Shown piece after piece: positions 62,216 to 64,000 of a stretch of DNA of 64,000 nt (within the stretch, counting starts at the first letter, position 1; each line of letters opens with the position of its first letter). The notes below the pieces were generated by a model. The model saw only the letters and a program-made list of their open reading frames with translations. It was not told the DNA's origin and ran no database searches. The DNA comes from Aminicella lysinilytica. GTDB lineage: Bacteria > Bacillota > Clostridia > Peptostreptococcales > Anaerovoracaceae. Where the stretch lies: positions 20,919 to 84,918 of the forward strand of contig NZ_SNXO01000006.1 of the NCBI RefSeq assembly GCF_004362975.1. The letters are read 5' to 3'. A program made the position numbers and the translations under genes.

Positions 62216-63721
62216 TTATCTGTTAAAATATAGTCTTATTGGATCACTATCGTTATTATCATAATAAAAACCCGTCGTGTCTGCAGTGTTGTGGTTAAGA
62301 TTGCTGATTTCATCTTGGGTAAGATGATTGCTTATTTCTGGATATCCTGAACTTTTCTCGGATTTAAATAACATGCCATAGTAATAATTATCTATAGTAT
62401 TATTTTTTATCGTGCAACTTGTCACACCTTTTCCAAGTATGCCCGCCGCCTTGCTCTTCATAGCTGTATCCGAACCTGTTATACTGTTTCCTGTTATTGA
62501 ACTATCCTCCCAATACATCAGACCGATACCATAAGAGCGCATGCCTGTCATAGTACAATTGGTAATTGTTATATGTCTGTGTGGATGTCCATAACTGTAG
62601 TTATGAGTGCCCACAGATCTGCCCATATTCGAGAAAGTACAATCACTGATACTAACATTGTAATCTGCGGTCTTGTCAAATTTACTCCAGACAGCGGTAT
62701 ACCCTCCGGTAGCCTTGTCAGGCGTATCCAGATTTATCGCCTCTCTAACATCATCTCCTACTATTCCTGTGAAGTTACAGTCAGTTATCGTTACAGATTT
62801 GCATGCGTCCAGTTCGATAAAATGTCCATGTTTAGCATTCTTAAAGGCTATACCGGTAATGGTTATATCAGTATTGTGTCCAGTCTCTATACAGTTGGAA
62901 TCCGTTTCGCTTTTCATATCCATCGTAGCATTTCCGCTACCTTTAAATACTATATTCTTTTCTCCGCCATATCCGCCAACCACGCCTGATTTCTTTCCTT
63001 TGCTAGGTCTGATAAGATGAAAAATCGAGTGAGAAGGCGAAAGACCTGACCCCGTCTTTTTAGATTTGACAATCTTTGCTCCATTGTCAAGTATTATGGT
63101 CACATTTGAAGGAACAAAAATAGTATTCGTCACACTATAAACGCCTGAAGTTAATCTCAATGTACCGCCACCGCATTTTTCAAACAACTCCATATATGAT
63201 CGTATCGTATAGTAGGATTTTGTCTGGGCTGTATAATATGAATATTTCAGCATTTTCTTATTGCACGGTAAGGACGATGTTGTGATCGTATATGATTTAG
63301 GATAATAAGTAGTTACGGACAATGACTGTGATGGCTTACTTAAAACAGTTCCCCCTGTAGTCTTTGCTGACTTTACTACGAAAAGATACGATGTGCCTTT
63401 TTTCAGTCCTGTTATTTTATAACTGGACTTTCTGGTGACCGATATTTTATCATACTCCTTAGCACTATCGTTATACTTATAAACCACATAACTCTTGGCA
63501 CTCTTTACTTTATTCCACTTTAGAGATACTGAATTATAGGTTTTTGCATAGCAAGAAACATGGGTAGGCTTAGATAATGTAGCAGCCCCAGTTTTCGTTC
63601 CAACAAATGCAAACATCAAAAAAACTAAAACCGTCAATAACAAAACTAACGTATTAGAAACTAACCTTGAACCTCTTTTCATAACAACTTGTATGATGTA
63701 TTTGAGTCCAAATACATGCAT
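62216..63721 (-). CDS. Secreted FnIII plus right-handed beta-helix protein, copy 2
   Basis: A 501-residue paralogue of the preceding gene with the same architecture: signal region (about 20-46, ending TKTGAATLS), FnIII-like domain (VSCYAKTYNSVSLKWNK, about 53-145) and beta-helix (from CGGGTLRLTSGVY). Long stretches match copy 1, for example DACKSVTITDCNFTGI and GRSVGTHNYSYGHPHR, and it ends IRLYFNR. A strong ribosome site (AAAGGAG) precedes ATG 63721. The catalytic fate is unknown. No convincing promoter lies in the 40 bases before it, and the IS110 element begins close by on the other strand. Confidence 0.85.
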   Translation of the reverse strand: MHVFGLKYIIQVVMKRGSRLVSNTLVLLLTVLVFLMFAFVGTKTGAATLSKPTHVSCYAKTYNSVSLKWNKVKSAKSYVVYKYNDSAKEYDKISVTRKSSYKITGLKKGTSYLFVVKSAKTTGGTVLSKPSQSLSVTTYYPKSYTITTSSLPCNKKMLKYSYYTAQTKSYYTIRSYMELFEKCGGGTLRLTSGVYSVTNTIFVPSNVTIILDNGAKIVKSKKTGSGLSPSHSIFHLIRPSKGKKSGVVGGYGGEKNIVFKGSGNATMDMKSETDSNCIETGHNTDITITGIAFKNAKHGHFIELDACKSVTITDCNFTGIVGDDVREAINLDTPDKATGGYTAVWSKFDKTADYNVSISDCTFSNMGRSVGTHNYSYGHPHRHITITNCTMTGMRSYGIGLMYWEDSSITGNSITGSDTAMKSKAAGILGKGVTSCTIKNNTIDNYYYGMLFKSEKSSGYPEISNHLTQDEISNLNHNTADTTGFYYDNNDSDPIRLYFNR

Positions 63722-63762
63722 ACTCTCCTTTCTTTCTTCAATTTTGATATAATCAATTTAAC

Positions 63763-63936
63763 ACTGTGGACTTTTTATGATTTCCTATAGCTTTGACTAT
63801 TTTAAGGAGAGTATTGCCACAGTTTTATCTGAATCATTTATAGTTGGATAAGCCTTAGAGTTTTCATCTCACGCAAGTTTATGATGATAAAACTAGGTGG
63901 ACAATCACAGTGAATTTTAACAAAGGAGTTGATCTT
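63763..63936 (+). ncRNA. Non-coding left end of an IS110-family element, candidate bridge RNA region
   Basis: About 175 bases without an ORF precede the transposase start. Within them the 9-bp inverted repeat AGTTTTATC (63821-63829) / GATAAAACT (63886-63894) extends outward as CCAC and GTGG across a 2-base bulge. A second pair, ACTGTGG (63763-63769) and CCACAGT (63818-63824), could form an alternative stem. IS110 elements encode a structured bridge RNA with target- and donor-binding loops in this position. The true left boundary of the element is not determined. Confidence 0.45.
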
Positions 63937-64000
63937 ATGATCTATGTCGGCATCGATATTGCCAAACTAAACCATTTCGCCTCTGCTACGAATTCAGATG
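63937..64000 (+). mobile_element. IS110-family transposase, 5' end only (cut by window)
   Basis: The ATG at 63937 after AAAGGAG begins MIYVGIDIAKLNHFASATNSD. The YVGIDIAK stretch is the N-terminal motif of DEDD transposases of IS110 type, where Asp7 is the first catalytic Asp. The remaining catalytic domain and C-terminal serine domain lie beyond the right edge. The element is divergent from the beta-helix gene. Whether it is intact cannot be judged. Confidence 0.8.

Noticed and set aside
60561..63721. The repeated beta-helix genes as a mobile-element or assembly duplication
   Set aside because: The copies differ throughout at the protein level and have different upstream regions, so they are diverged paralogues.
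1..64000. CRISPR arrays, rRNA genes and prophage
   Set aside because: No evenly spaced direct repeats, no rRNA sequence and no phage structural genes were seen on reading both strands; the only mobile element noticed is the IS110 end at the right edge.

Overview
The window is chromosomal DNA of a low-to-moderate GC, Gram-positive anaerobe of the class Clostridia (Bacillota). The evidence is a single-chain PurL, RNase J, a SecDF fusion, YqeK/RsfS, an Asp23 protein, a YlbF protein, a CDP-glycerol polymer pathway, a TsaD-like paralogue beside xseA, and typical AGGAGG-type ribosome binding sites. The density of DNA-repair, tRNA-synthetase and tRNA-modification genes indicates core genome. A family-level guess (for example Anaerovoracaceae / Family XIII) cannot be proven from these genes.

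Layout: 1-4.1 kb is on the + strand: the 3' end of purL, an orphan Hpt phosphotransfer protein, a PaaK-like acyl-CoA ligase and a tandem ACT protein. A 400-base gap follows with two terminators facing the other way and a possible small RNA. Everything from 4.4 to 63.7 kb lies on the - strand. From left to right it holds an SOS-type LysM cell-division-inhibitor-like gene, a FnIII-amidase, a DedA-like membrane protein, a PLP lyase, a drug/metabolite transporter, a tyrosine recombinase, and miaA-mutL-mutS. Next come an aminotransferase, tlyA-dxs-ispA-xseB-xseA, a TsaD-like gene, nusB, an Asp23 protein and a CBS/CNNM protein. Then the yrr-like module (trhP-like, trmR, mltG), efp, ylbF, rnj, leuS, a yqeK-rsfS fusion, nadD, aspS, hisS, hemZ, a metallo-hydrolase, rel, secDF, yajC and two tRNA-Leu genes. 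Many of these genes overlap by a few bases or are spaced under 30 bases, so long polycistronic units are likely, with internal promoters visible before efp and secDF.

From 45.6 to 60.4 kb is a second co-directional block. It starts at a good promoter (about 60.45 kb) with tagD and continues through two LicD-family proteins, an acetolactate-synthase-like TPP enzyme, an SDR, a cytidylyltransferase fused to a Gfo/Idh-type domain and two CDP-polyol phosphotransferases. It then runs without a break into polA, coaE and a membrane-anchored solute-binding protein. The surface genes read as a pathway that makes CDP-glycerol plus a second, possibly branched or modified CDP-activated polyol, and attaches polyol phosphates to a wall polymer or glycan. 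The second product is inference. At 60.5-63.7 kb are two tandem, clearly paralogous secreted FnIII plus beta-helix proteins. The right edge cuts into an IS110-family element whose upstream non-coding end folds into long-range stems and may encode a bridge RNA.

The points most worth a second look are the polyol-phosphate cluster with its odd fusion enzyme, the yqeK-rsfS fusion that keeps a perfect internal ribosome binding site, the LexA operators on the LysM gene, and the IS110 left end.
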